Assembly (NCBI GenBank): GCA_035316325.1
Contig: DATHJB010000163.1
Location: 1-32,402 of the forward strand
Length of the DNA stretch: 32,402 bases
From: Acidimicrobiales bacterium
GTDB lineage: Bacteria; Actinomycetota; Acidimicrobiia; Acidimicrobiales; VFJN01
Direction of reading: 5' to 3'
In this document: positions 1-7,193 of the stretch, in pieces
Layout of the letters: every line of letters begins with the position of its first letter
Position numbering within the stretch: the first letter of the stretch is position 1
Translations under genes and position numbers: made by a program
Notes under the pieces: generated by a model
What the model was told of the DNA's origin: nothing
Seen by the model: the letters and a program-made list of their open reading frames with translations, nothing else
The model's database searches: none

Positions 1-230
1 TGGGCCCCGACGAACGGGTCGCTCCCCCGGCCGCGCTCGACCTCTTCCTCGGCGCAGCCGACGCGCCGGCGCGACCCCGCCGCGTCGACCCGGGGGCACC
101 GGCCGACCTCTGCGTCCTCGACCGCCCCCTCGAGGACCTCCACCGCGCCCTCGCCGGCGATGCACCCCTCGACCCCGTCGTCGTCACCATCGCCGGAGGC
201 GAGGTGATCGCCGACCGGCGCCAGCGCTAG
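1..230 (+). CDS. Amidohydrolase family protein, C-terminal end (partial)
   Basis: The reading frame is open from base 3 to a TAG at 228-230 and gives about 75 residues; the start lies outside the window. The tail has the pattern PGAPADLCVLD followed by VVVTIAGGEVIAD. This is the usual end of metal-dependent amidohydrolases (YtcJ / Amidohydro_3 type), where the small beta-sandwich domain closes with a 'PG..ADl.vld...v..t..gG.v' signature. No catalytic residues are in view, so the substrate cannot be stated. The stop codon interlocks with the stop of the convergent yaaA-like gene through a shared CTAG. The family call is an inference from a short tail. Confidence 0.6.
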   Translation, partial: GPDERVAPPAALDLFLGAADAPARPRRVDPGAPADLCVLDRPLEDLHRALAGDAPLDPVVVTIAGGEVIADRRQR

Positions 231-1030
231 CCCAGAGCGGCGACGACCACGTCGAGCTGCGTGCCCTTGGCCGTCGGGTCGCCCAGCTCGACGGTCCACC
301 CGAGGTCCCGCAGATCAGCCGCCAACCGGGCCGGGGTGCGGGGGTTGGCGCCGCTCTCCAGCAGCGACCGCACGATCCGGCCCTTGGTGGCCTTGTTGAA
401 GTGGCTCACCACCTGCCGCCGACCGTCGACCTCGTGGAGCACCCGCACGGTCGCCACCCGCCGGGCGAGCGAGGCCGGCGGCCGCCAGAAGGCGACGTAG
501 GTGCCGGAGCGGAGGTCGACCAGGAGCCGCCCGTCGCCCAGCGCCCCGGTCACCGCCGACCCCAGGTGCTCCCGCCAGTGGCCGGCGACGCTGCCGAGCC
601 CGGGCAGCGCGGCGTCGCCGGAGAGGCGGTAGGCGGGGATGCGGTCCGCCGGCCCGACCAGGCCGAAAAGGCTCGACGTGACGACCAGCCGAGAACCGGC
701 CCGCCGCTTGGCGCCCGCCGAGAGCGTCGGCACGTCGAGGGCGTCGTAGAGCACCCCGGAGTAGACCTTGTCGGCCCGGGCGGTCGGCGCCGCCCGCAGC
801 CGGGCGTTCAGCTCGACGAGGTCGGGTCGGGACGGCGGCACACCCAGCGTCGCCGCGGCCTTCTCCGGATCGCCCGCGCACAGCGCCACGAGCGCCTCCA
901 CCACCTGCTCCCGCGCCCCCGCCAGCCCTGGGAACGAGAGCGCCCCGACGTCCAGCGCCCGCCCCCGCCGAGCCGCCGTCTTCCCCTCGCTCGGCGGCAG
1001 CAGCATCAGCACTGACGGAAATCTTGACAT
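227..1030 (-). CDS. yaaA: YaaA family protein (DUF328/UPF0246), peroxide stress related
   Basis: The product is up to 267 residues, the usual length of the YaaA family. It shows the family hallmarks LLPPSEGK near the N-terminus, VYSGVLYDAL around residue 90 and SHFNKATKGRIVR near residue 210. E. coli YaaA lowers intracellular iron and protects DNA during hydrogen peroxide stress; that role is transferred by family only. The start is uncertain. ATG 1030 is the longest choice, but GTG 1012 would give the canonical N-terminus (M)LMLLPPSEGK, and ATG 1006 is also possible; none has a clear ribosome-binding site. The gene is divergent from the acyl-CoA dehydrogenase, with only 11 bp between ATG 1030 and its start, and converges with the amidohydrolase over a 4-bp CTAG. 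Confidence 0.88.
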   Translation of the reverse strand: MSRFPSVLMLLPPSEGKTAARRGRALDVGALSFPGLAGAREQVVEALVALCAGDPEKAAATLGVPPSRPDLVELNARLRAAPTARADKVYSGVLYDALDVPTLSAGAKRRAGSRLVVTSSLFGLVGPADRIPAYRLSGDAALPGLGSVAGHWREHLGSAVTGALGDGRLLVDLRSGTYVAFWRPPASLARRVATVRVLHEVDGRRQVVSHFNKATKGRIVRSLLESGANPRTPARLAADLRDLGWTVELGDPTAKGTQLDVVVAALG

Positions 1031-1035
1031 AGCGT
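1030..1035 (+). promoter_or_regulatory. Possible -10 element for a leaderless acyl-CoA dehydrogenase mRNA
   Basis: TAGCGT fits the actinobacterial TANNNT -10 pattern and ends 6 bases before the ATG at 1042, the spacing expected if transcription starts at the start codon. The gene has no Shine-Dalgarno sequence. No matching -35 is clear, and the short motif could be chance. Confidence 0.25.
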
Positions 1036-1041
1036 GCCAGC

Positions 1042-3183
1042 ATGTCGCTGGCGATCACGGATGACCATCGGGCCCTGGCGGACACGGCGGCCGATTTCCT
1101 GTCTCGGCGGGGGGCTCGTGGCGCGGCGCGGGCGCTGTTGGAGGCGTCGGAGGAGTCGAGGCCCGACTTCTGGGACGACCTGTGTGCGCTCGGCTGGTCG
1201 GGCCTGCACCTGCCGGAGAACCACGGCGGCTCGGGCTACGGGCTGGCGGAGCTGGTGGTCGTGGTCGAGGAGCTGGGACGCGCCCTCGCGCCCGGCCCGT
1301 TCGTCCCGAGTGTGGTCGTGAGCGCGGTGATCGCGGCGGCGGGCGACGACGAGCTGCAGCAGCGCCTGCTGCCGGGCCTGGCGGCGGGGACGACGACGGG
1401 CGGGGTGGCCCTCGAGGCCGACGGCGCCACCGCGGTGGTGCTGGGCGGCGGCCTGGCCGACGTGGTGCTGGTGGCGGTCGGCGACGACGTGGCCGTGGTC
1501 GACACCCACGCGGAGGGGGTGACGGTCGAGTCGCCGCGCAACTTGGATCCCACCCGTCGCAGCGCCAGGGTCCGGTTCGACCTCGACGCCGAGGGCACCG
1601 CCGTGGTGATGATCCCTGGCGCCCGCCGGACGCTCGTCGACCTGGCCCGCACGATCCTCGGCGCCGAGGCTGTCGGCGTCGCCCGGGCCTGCACCGACAT
1701 GGGCAGCGAGTACGCCAAGGTGCGCGAGCAGTTCGGCCGCCCGATCGCCACCTACCAGGCGGTCAAGCACCACTGCGCCAACATGCTCGTCGCCACCGAG
1801 CTCGCCACCGCCGCGGTGTGGGACGCCGCCCGCGCCGCCACCACCGGGGCCGACCAACTCGCCTACAGCGCCGCCATGGCCGCGACGCTCGCCGCCCGCG
1901 CCGCGGACCTGTGCGCCAACCTCAACATCCAGGTGCACGGCGGCATCGGCTTCACGTGGGAGCACGACGCCCACCTCTACCTGCGCCGCGCCAGCGTCCT
2001 GGCGGCCCTGCTCGACCCCCACGCCGCCGCCACCGAGGTGACCGACCTCACCCGGGTCGGCGTCCGCCGCACCCGTAGCGTCGACCTGCCGCCCGAGGCC
2101 GAGGCCATCCGCGACACCGTGAAGGCCTTCGCCGAGACCATCAGCGCGCTCCCCGCCGACACCCAACGCAGCGAGCTCATCGAGTCCGGCTACGTCATGC
2201 CGCACTGGCCCCGACCGTGGGGCCGCGACGCCAGCGCCGTCGAGCAGCTCGTCATCGAGCAGGAGTTCGAGGCCGCCAAGGTCCAGCGGCCGGCCTACGG
2301 GATCACCGGCTGGGTGATCCTCACGCTCGTCCAGTACGCCACCGAAGACCAGGTGGCCCGCTGGGTGAAGCCGGCGCTCAACCAGGACGTGATCTGGTGC
2401 CAGCTCTTCAGCGAGCCCGACGCCGGCTCCGACGCCGCCGGCATCAAGTCCAAGGGCACCCGGGTCGAGGGCGGCTGGCTGGTCAACGGCCAGAAGGTGT
2501 GGACCAGCGGCGCCCACATCGCCGGCCAGGGCTTCGCCACCGTCCGCACCAACCCCGACGCCCCCAAGCACAACGGCATCACCACCATGGTGATCGACAT
2601 GCACGCGGAGGGCGTCGAGGTCCGGCCCCTCAAGATGCCCACCGGCGGCTCCGAGTTCAACGAGGTGTTCTTCAACGACGTGTTCGTCCCCGACGACGAC
2701 GTGGTCGGCCCCGTCGACGGCGGCTGGACCGTCGCCCGGGCCACGCTCGGCAACGAGAGCGTCTCCATCGGCGGCGGCCAAGGCGGCATGGCCATGCCCG
2801 GCGACGCCTTCATCGCCCCCCACGACGCCCACCCCGAACGGCTCTCCGGCGGCGCCGGCCGCATCGGCCGCTACATCGCCACCCACCAGGCCATGGCCGC
2901 CCTCAACCTACGCAGCGCCCACCGGGCAGTCGCCGGCGGCGGGCCCGGGCCCGAAGGCAACGTCACCAAGCTCGTGCTCTCCGAGAACGGCCACGAAGCC
3001 GCGGCGATGCTGGCCGAGCTCACCGGGACCGACTCGGTGTTCATGGACGGCCCCGGCGCCATGGCCGGGATGCTCACCCTCATGCACCGCGCCATGTCCA
3101 TCGCCGGCGGCACCTCCGAGATCAAACGCAACCAGATCGCCGAACGCATCCTCGGCCTCCCCCGCGACCCGCTCATCGGCTGA
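1042..3183 (+). CDS. Fused two-domain acyl-CoA dehydrogenase (FadE34/ChsE3-like)
   Basis: The product has 713 residues, about twice the normal acyl-CoA dehydrogenase length, and holds two ACAD units in tandem. Unit 1 (about 1-330) has the partly degenerate N-terminal fold and the motif QVHGGIGFTWEHD, with E307 at the usual position of the catalytic base. Unit 2 (about 350-713) has the flavin-domain motifs WCQLFSEPDAGSD and VNGQKVWTSGAH, and ends in IAGGTSEIKRNQIAERILG, which lacks a Glu at the base position. This fits pseudo-dimeric enzymes such as mycobacterial FadE34 (about 711 aa), which oxidise sterol side-chain CoA thioesters. One active site per chain, with FAD contacts mostly from unit 2, is my inference. 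The substrate is unknown. The start sits 11 bp from the divergent yaaA start without a Shine-Dalgarno sequence, so a leaderless mRNA is likely. Confidence 0.9.
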   Translation: MSLAITDDHRALADTAADFLSRRGARGAARALLEASEESRPDFWDDLCALGWSGLHLPENHGGSGYGLAELVVVVEELGRALAPGPFVPSVVVSAVIAAAGDDELQQRLLPGLAAGTTTGGVALEADGATAVVLGGGLADVVLVAVGDDVAVVDTHAEGVTVESPRNLDPTRRSARVRFDLDAEGTAVVMIPGARRTLVDLARTILGAEAVGVARACTDMGSEYAKVREQFGRPIATYQAVKHHCANMLVATELATAAVWDAARAATTGADQLAYSAAMAATLAARAADLCANLNIQVHGGIGFTWEHDAHLYLRRASVLAALLDPHAAATEVTDLTRVGVRRTRSVDLPPEAEAIRDTVKAFAETISALPADTQRSELIESGYVMPHWPRPWGRDASAVEQLVIEQEFEAAKVQRPAYGITGWVILTLVQYATEDQVARWVKPALNQDVIWCQLFSEPDAGSDAAGIKSKGTRVEGGWLVNGQKVWTSGAHIAGQGFATVRTNPDAPKHNGITTMVIDMHAEGVEVRPLKMPTGGSEFNEVFFNDVFVPDDDVVGPVDGGWTVARATLGNESVSIGGGQGGMAMPGDAFIAPHDAHPERLSGGAGRIGRYIATHQAMAALNLRSAHRAVAGGGPGPEGNVTKLVLSENGHEAAAMLAELTGTDSVFMDGPGAMAGMLTLMHRAMSIAGGTSEIKRNQIAERILGLPRDPLIG

Positions 3184-3588
3184 CGAAGTTCACGGACGCG
3201 TCGCGACCCGGCAACAGGGCTACCCGGACGGCTGTCGTCGCGCTCCTCGCGGCCGCCGTGTTCGGTGGCGGACTCGCCCCCGCCTCGGCATCCTCGACGT
3301 CGGCCGCCCACCGGCACCCCCGCACGTTCGACCTCCAGGCCCACCGCGGCGGCCTCGGCCTCGTGGTCGAGAACACCCTGCCGGCGTTCGCCAACGCCTC
3401 CAGGCGGGCCTGCCCACGGCGACCCGCAGGGCGGCAAGGTGACCGACCCCGGCTACGTGCCCTTCATCGCCATCGGGGTCGACGGGATCATCACCGACGT
3501 GCCCGACCAGCTCCGCACGATCATGGCCGCCCACGGCTTCGAGCTGCCGAAGGCGTACCGCCTGCCGCGGGGAGGCGGCCACCACTAG
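3184..3588 (+). pseudogene. Decayed secreted glycerophosphodiester phosphodiesterase (GDPD)
   Basis: Three separate pieces of a GDPD survive. The first frame encodes a signal-peptide-like stretch (VVALLAAAVFGGGLAPASA) and the active-site segment QAHRGG...VENTLPAF. After about 3405 the homology moves to another frame with HGDPQGGKVTDPGYVPF, then jumps directly to GVDGIITDVPDQLR and LPKAYR, the normal C-terminus. Relative to a typical enzyme of 300 or more residues, the central barrel and a second block of about 40 residues before GVDGIITD are missing. The first frame has no ATG/GTG; it runs out of the acyl-CoA dehydrogenase stop region (CTGACG at 3180). It could be a real decay product or an assembly error, but no functional enzyme can be made. 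The stop at 3586-3588 shares CTAG with the next gene's stop. Confidence 0.8.
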
Positions 3589-3800
3589 CGGGAAACGGTG
3601 GCCCTTTTCGCGGAGCCGTTCGAGCCGTTGGTTCGGGGGCCGACGTCCGCCTGGGCCTGTCGGAGACGCGCGCGGGCGCCTTCGACAGGCCCGGGGAAGA
3701 TGCCGAGGACCTTCAGCGCGCCATGGGCGGCCCGGTCGCGGGAGCGCAGGTGGTCGGCGTGGCGACGCCATTGCGCCTGGTGGCGACGGTCATCGGCCAT
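3585..3800 (-). CDS. Small basic hypothetical protein (71 aa)
   Basis: I do not recognise this family. The product starts MADDRRHQAQWRRHADHLRSRDRAAHGALKVLG, is rich in Arg, His, Gln and Ala, and has no signal peptide or membrane segment; the first 30 residues look helical and strongly basic, which could suit nucleic-acid binding. The start at 3800 is chosen because GGAGGAGGGAGGG lies 6-18 bases upstream. The frame stays open upstream to 3890 but loses coding character there. A 19-bp palindrome lies 20 bases upstream of the ATG and a promoter-like pair lies beyond it, which supports a real regulated gene. It converges with the GDPD remnant over a CTAG. Confidence 0.5.
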   Translation of the reverse strand: MADDRRHQAQWRRHADHLRSRDRAAHGALKVLGIFPGPVEGARARLRQAQADVGPRTNGSNGSAKRATVSR

Positions 3801-3820
3801 CGTCGACCCTCCCTCCTCCA

Positions 3821-3839
3821 ACTGTGCGTGACGCACAGT
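3821..3839. promoter_or_regulatory. 19-bp perfect palindrome, probable repressor operator
   Basis: ACTGTGCGT-G-ACGCACAGT is a perfect inverted repeat with 9-bp arms around one central base. It lies between the ATG of the small gene at 3800 and its candidate promoter at 3863-3890, in the 5' untranslated region. Length and symmetry suit a TetR-type or other dimeric repressor. No T-run follows on either strand, so a terminator is less likely. The cognate regulator is not evident. Confidence 0.55.
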
Positions 3840-3862
3840 GGATCGCACATCTGACAGACCGC

Positions 3863-3890
3863 AGAGTAGCATCGCCACCACACCGAGCAA
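3863..3890 (-). promoter_or_regulatory. Candidate housekeeping promoter for the small gene at 3800
   Basis: On the minus strand TTGCTC (3890-3885) and TACTCT (3868-3863) are separated by 16 bases, a fair -35/-10 pair for an actinobacterial main sigma factor. Transcription would start near 3856, upstream of the 19-bp palindrome, so a bound repressor would act just downstream of the start. This is inferred from motif and position only. Confidence 0.35.
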
Positions 3891-3930
3891 GGGAACGTTC
3901 GGGGTAATCGCGCTGCTGTGCTAGACGAGG

Positions 3931-4824
3931 GTGATCGACCAGAAGGACAGCGGCGGTGCCCCTCGACGCACCAGCCCGATCGTCGACGCCCGCAACCTGC
4001 GCCGCCGCTTCCTCGCGGCCCGCCACGCCGCCGGCTTCGCCACCCGCAAGGCCGCCGCCGACGCCCTGGGGTTCAGCCTCCGCAAGCTCGACCTGATCGA
4101 GAACGGTGAGCGTTCGCTGCTCGCCCGCGACCTCGACGTCGTGTTCGCGTCGATGCCGGTGTCGCAGGAGGAGGGGGCGGAGTGGCGACGCCTGGCCGAG
4201 GGCGCCCGTACCCGGGGCTGGTGGGACCGCTACTCCGACGCCGAGCTCCCCCCGGGCGCCAAGCGCTGGGCCTCCTTCGAGTGGGGCGCTCGCCGCATCC
4301 GCGGCTACAGCGGCACGGTCGTCCCGGGCCTGCTGCAAACCGACGAGTACACCGAGGCGATGCTCGAGATCGGTCTCTCCACCCGCTCTCCGGAGGAGCT
4401 TCGCCGGTTCGTCACGGTCAAGGCACAGCGGCGTACCGTGCTCGACGAACCCGAGGCCCTCAGCTACCACGTCATCTTCGACGAATCGGTGCTCCACCGT
4501 GACGCCGGGCCCGGCGTGATGCCTCGACAGATCGAGCACATCCTCGACGTGATCGACACGCACCCGAACGTGACGGTCCAGGTGGTGACGTTCTCCGCCG
4601 GGCTGTACCCCGCCATGTCGGGCGCCTTCACCATGCTCGATCTCGGGATCGAGGGCGACGACGGGCTCGTGAACCTCGAGCCGGGCCTCCTTGACTCCAT
4701 CTACATCGAGGATTTCGCCCAGATCGCCACGTACAGTCGCATGTTCCAGGCAATGGCACACGACGTGGCGGAGTCGGCGTCGGATACGGTACGGGTGCTC
4801 CGTGGGGCGCGACTCCGCTCATAG
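3931..4824 (+). CDS. XRE-type HTH regulator with DUF5753 domain
   Basis: The product has 297 residues. An N-terminal helix-turn-helix (about 18-75; NLRRRFLAARHAAGF..RKAAADALGFSLRKLDLIENG) is followed by the DUF5753 domain (about 95-285), with the hallmarks YSGTVVPGLLQTDEYTEAML and EALSYHVIFDESVLHR..PGV..RQIEHI. These regulators are numerous in Streptomyces and relatives (WhiJ-like) and are typically encoded next to a small DUF397 protein, exactly as here, 20 bases downstream. Known pairs affect development and antibiotic production and have been described as toxin-antitoxin-like; no function is proven for this one. The start is GTG 3931, the only in-frame start before the HTH; GACGAGG directly abuts it, which is too close for a normal Shine-Dalgarno. 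A palindrome GAACGTTC (3893-3900) lies 30 bases upstream. Confidence 0.88.
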   Translation: MIDQKDSGGAPRRTSPIVDARNLRRRFLAARHAAGFATRKAAADALGFSLRKLDLIENGERSLLARDLDVVFASMPVSQEEGAEWRRLAEGARTRGWWDRYSDAELPPGAKRWASFEWGARRIRGYSGTVVPGLLQTDEYTEAMLEIGLSTRSPEELRRFVTVKAQRRTVLDEPEALSYHVIFDESVLHRDAGPGVMPRQIEHILDVIDTHPNVTVQVVTFSAGLYPAMSGAFTMLDLGIEGDDGLVNLEPGLLDSIYIEDFAQIATYSRMFQAMAHDVAESASDTVRVLRGARLRS

Positions 4825-4844
4825 GAGCAAAAGGTGAGGAGAGC

Positions 4845-5063
4845 GTGTTCAAGACGAAGATGCCAGTCGGTCCGTGGCGCAAGGCCAGCGCGAGCAACGG
4901 CCAAGGCGGTTGCTTCGAGTTCGCTCCGTCGGTGGGGGGCGGTGTGCTGCTCAGGGACAGCAAGGACAAGGGCCAGGGGCCGATCCTGCAGTTCGACCGC
5001 AACGAGTTCGAGGCCTTCCTCAAAGGCTGCAACGACGGGGAGTTCGACGACCTCCTCGGCTGA
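4845..5063 (+). CDS. DUF397 domain protein, partner of the XRE/DUF5753 regulator
   Basis: The 72-residue product has the complete DUF397 pattern: GPWRKASASNGQGGCFEFAP, then a VLLRDSKD motif, then PILQFDRNEFEAFLKG. The GTG start at 4845 follows AAGGTGAGGAGAG, a good Shine-Dalgarno sequence. It lies 20 bases behind the XRE gene and should be co-transcribed. DUF397 proteins are known to bind or modulate their paired XRE regulators in streptomycetes; that role is inferred here from the pairing alone. A strong hairpin follows 15 bases after the stop. Confidence 0.88.
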   Translation: MFKTKMPVGPWRKASASNGQGGCFEFAPSVGGGVLLRDSKDKGQGPILQFDRNEFEAFLKGCNDGEFDDLLG

Positions 5064-5078
5064 CCCCGGACGCGACGG

Positions 5079-5105
5079 CGGGGGTGCCCCCGCAGGGCAC
5101 CCCCG
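5079..5105. terminator. Strong hairpin between convergent genes, likely bidirectional terminator
   Basis: CGGGGGTGCCC and GGGCACCCCCG pair perfectly over 11 bp around a 5-base loop. The hairpin sits between the stop of the DUF397 gene (5063) and the stop of the convergent lipoprotein gene (5124). It has no U-run, as is common for terminators in very GC-rich actinomycetes. Confidence 0.7.
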
Positions 5106-5123
5106 ATCGTCACCCGCCGTGGG

Positions 5124-6095
5124 CTAGTAGTCGTAGTCCTCGTCCGCAGGGTCCTCGGAGTCCGTGTCCGCAGGGTCGGAGTCCGCGGGGGCCGAGTCGG
5201 CAGCGGGGACCGGGGCCTCCTTGATCAGCGTGCCGTCGGCGGCGACCACGAACCAGACCTCGCCGGAGCCCTGGCCGTTCACGTCGCCGGGGCCCGAGTC
5301 GCCGGAGAACCGGTAGAGCGGCCACTTGCCCGCCTCGAGCTGCGTCCCGCCGTCGACGCCGTCGACCAGCGTGAACACCGCCGGGTCGAGGCCCTCACCG
5401 ACCACCGGGTCGCCCTCGATCAGGTGGGCGGGCCAGGTGCCGGCGCAGTCGCCGGCGCAGGTGGGAACGCCGTCGGCGTCGTCGGTGAAGCCGTACAGGG
5501 TGTTGCCGTCGCCGTCGACCAGGATCTCGCCCAGCGGGCTGTCGGCCACCTCGACGCTGGTCGCCGCGGCCGCCGCCTCGGGATCGGACCCGCTGCCGGC
5601 CGGGGCCGGGTCACGGATCAGCTTGGCGTCGAGGCCCACGACGAACCACACGTCGCCCGAGCCCTGGCCGTTCACGTCGCCGGGGGCCGTGTCGCCCGAG
5701 TAGTAGTACAGCGGCCACTTGCCGGCGACGAGCTGCTCGCTGTCGTCGTCACGGCGCACGGTGGAGAACACGCCGCTGTCGAGGCCGGGGCCGACGGTCC
5801 AGTCGCCGCCCACCAGCACCGGCGGCCACGCATCGGCACAGGTGCCGGTGCAGGTGCTGACGCCGTCGACGTCGTTGGTGAAGCCGTAGAGGGTCATCCC
5901 GTCCTGGCCGACGAGGACCTCGCCGAGGGCGGTGGTGGCCGAACGCACGGCCACCGAATCGCCGGCCGAGGCCGACGCCGCCTGATCGGCTGGTGGTGAA
6001 GGCGCTGAGGCCTGGGTGTCGTCCTTCTTGTCGCCGCAGGCGGCGAGGGTGAGGGCTGTGGCCGCGACGAGAGCGGCGAAGGTTCGAGTGCGCAT
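5124..6095 (-). CDS. Lipoprotein with two secreted-repeat (COG4315 / PF03640-type) domains
   Basis: The product has 323 residues. The N-terminus is a lipoprotein signal peptide with lipobox LAAC (Cys20), so it should be anchored outside the membrane. Two similar domains follow (about 55-160 and 183-288), each with G(E)(I/V)LV..G.TLYGFT.D.DGV.TC.G.CA..WP, then KWPLY..SGD..PGDVNGQG...VWFVV, the signature of the secreted repeat family. Two Cys per repeat (TC.G.C) suggest a disulfide or metal site. The C-terminus is a very acidic Asp/Glu/Ala/Pro tail ending DEDYDY. It is the last gene of the ECF sigma operon, 21 bases behind the cupredoxin, with AGGAGA before the ATG. The molecular function of the family is not established; a role in extracytoplasmic redox or metal handling is inferred from the neighbours. 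Confidence 0.87.
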   Translation of the reverse strand: MRTRTFAALVAATALTLAACGDKKDDTQASAPSPPADQAASASAGDSVAVRSATTALGEVLVGQDGMTLYGFTNDVDGVSTCTGTCADAWPPVLVGGDWTVGPGLDSGVFSTVRRDDDSEQLVAGKWPLYYYSGDTAPGDVNGQGSGDVWFVVGLDAKLIRDPAPAGSGSDPEAAAAATSVEVADSPLGEILVDGDGNTLYGFTDDADGVPTCAGDCAGTWPAHLIEGDPVVGEGLDPAVFTLVDGVDGGTQLEAGKWPLYRFSGDSGPGDVNGQGSGEVWFVVAADGTLIKEAPVPAADSAPADSDPADTDSEDPADEDYDY

Positions 6096-6116
6096 GGTGG
6101 TCTCCTGTTGATCACG

Positions 6117-6566
6117 TCAGCGGACCGTGAGGGTGCCGCTCATGTCCGGGTGGATCTCGCAGTGGAAGTCGTAGGAGCCGGGCTGGGCCGGGGCGACGAA
6201 GGCGCCCGCGGTACCCCCGGACACCTGGCCCGAGTCGAAGTCGCCGCCGTCGGCGGTGGCGGTGTGGGGAGCGCCGTCGCGGTTGTCGACGGTGACCTGA
6301 CCGCCGGCGGCGACCTCCACCGACTCGAACTGGAAGCCGCTGATCTCGAGCGACGCCGGGGCCGCGGTGGCGGTGGCGCCCTCGTCCGACGAGCCCGAGT
6401 CGGCGCCGTAGCCGCCGCCCGTGTCGGTGTTCGTGTTGACGTTGGCAGCCGGTGCCGGCGCCGCGGCCGGGGTGTCGTCGCCGGGCTCCAGGAAGAGCGC
6501 TCCGGCGGCGACGCCTGCGGCAGCGACGCAGACGACGAGTGCTCCGGTGATGGTCGAGTTGCTCAT
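6117..6566 (-). CDS. Cupredoxin (plastocyanin/azurin-like blue copper protein)
   Basis: The product has 149 residues. A hydrophobic N-terminal segment (about 7-26) is a signal peptide or anchor, followed by a low-complexity Ala/Pro/Asn/Gly linker to about residue 70, then a beta-sandwich domain (71-149). All four type-1 copper ligands are visible: His101 in GAPHT, and Cys136, His139 and Met142 in FHCEIHPDM. It should carry single electrons on the outer face of the membrane. The likely partners are the polytopic membrane protein encoded upstream and the repeat lipoprotein encoded downstream. A GAACC-N15-CCGTA element lies 10-34 bases upstream, so the message may be nearly leaderless; there is no Shine-Dalgarno sequence. 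Confidence 0.88.
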   Translation of the reverse strand: MSNSTITGALVVCVAAAGVAAGALFLEPGDDTPAAAPAPAANVNTNTDTGGGYGADSGSSDEGATATAAPASLEISGFQFESVEVAAGGQVTVDNRDGAPHTATADGGDFDSGQVSGGTAGAFVAPAQPGSYDFHCEIHPDMSGTLTVR

Positions 6567-6575
6567 GGCCGTCGA

Positions 6576-6600
6576 TACGGAAGGTGCCGGGGAACGGTTC
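6576..6600 (-). promoter_or_regulatory. ECF-sigma-type promoter before the cupredoxin gene
   Basis: On the minus strand GAACC (6600-6596), 15 bases and CCGTA (6580-6576) match the -35 (GAAC) and -10 (CGTA) style of ECF sigma promoters. The -10 ends 10 bases from the ATG at 6566, so the transcript would be leaderless or nearly so. The same element with the same spacing precedes the membrane-protein gene. Confidence 0.6.
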
Positions 6601-6602
6601 GA

Positions 6603-7157
6603 TCAGACACCGGGAAATCCGACGTTCTGGAAGAACCACAGCGACGACGTGAGCCACAGCACGGTGAGGCAGGTGACCAGCAGCCCGCCGAGCACCGGCA
6701 GCGCCATCCGGGGCAGGCGGTCGCTGCGCAGGGCCAGCATCTTCGTGGTGAAGGCGCCGTAGAACGCGCAGCCGAACAGGGAGTGCGCCAGCACCCGGGA
6801 GTCGGTGTCCTGGAAGCCGAGCGACCAGAGGCAGTGGTAGGCCACCGGCAGGGTCACGACGAACGCCGCCGTCCCCGACCAGCGGTGGACGAACGGGAGC
6901 CACGGCGGCCGCGTGTGCACACCGGGCAGGTGGCCCCACATGGCCAGGGCGCTGGTCAGCTGGCCGATCGCCAGCACGAAGGCGCCGGTGGCGAGCCAGG
7001 CCTTCATCGACAGCACCGTCGGGAACCCGAAGGTGGTGATGCTGCCACCGGTCGGCTCGTGCACCCGGCCGTAGGTGCCGAGCGCCAGGGCCACGGCGGC
7101 GCCCGCGGCCGCGGCGGCCAGGAGCGCGTTGGTGTTGGGGACGGTTCGCGTCGTCAT
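6603..7157 (-). CDS. Polytopic membrane protein, possibly haem-binding (DUF6529-like)
   Basis: The product has 184 residues and about five membrane segments (roughly 10-30, 52-72, 95-115, 123-142, 153-175). Three His lie at a regular spacing in or next to these segments: His91 (VHRWSG), His108 (AYHCLW) and His125 (LAHSLFG). This resembles b561-type or ferric-reductase-like haem proteins, but I do not see a named signature beyond a likeness to the uncharacterised DUF6529 proteins, and haem binding is inferred. It sits between the anti-sigma gene (36 bases away) and the cupredoxin gene (36 bases away). It could pass electrons across the membrane to the cupredoxin. A GAACC-N15-CCGTA promoter-like element precedes it; ATG 7157 has no Shine-Dalgarno. 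Confidence 0.7.
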   Translation of the reverse strand: MTTRTVPNTNALLAAAAAGAAVALALGTYGRVHEPTGGSITTFGFPTVLSMKAWLATGAFVLAIGQLTSALAMWGHLPGVHTRPPWLPFVHRWSGTAAFVVTLPVAYHCLWSLGFQDTDSRVLAHSLFGCAFYGAFTTKMLALRSDRLPRMALPVLGGLLVTCLTVLWLTSSLWFFQNVGFPGV

Positions 7158-7166
7158 GCCCGCAGG

Positions 7167-7191
7167 TACGGAAGCCGGCCGCCCGCGGTTC
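7167..7191 (-). promoter_or_regulatory. ECF-sigma-type promoter before the membrane-protein gene
   Basis: GAACC (7191-7187), 15 bases and CCGTA (7171-7167) on the minus strand, ending 10 bases before the ATG at 7157. Spacing and distance to the start codon are identical to the cupredoxin element. The element lies in the 36-bp gap just after the anti-sigma stop codon. Confidence 0.6.
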
Positions 7192-7193
7192 GT

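Noticed and set aside
1024-1029. TTGACA as a -35 box for the acyl-CoA dehydrogenase
   Set aside because: A -10 at normal spacing would fall inside the coding region downstream of the start codon.
1006-2886. Minus-strand open frame of 626 codons opposite the acyl-CoA dehydrogenase
   Set aside because: Low-complexity Gly/Ala/His/Val translation with no family motif; an artefact of third-position GC bias opposite a clear gene.
5079-5105. Reading the GGGGGTGCCC hairpin as an operator
   Set aside because: It lies between two convergent stop codons, where a terminator is the natural reading.
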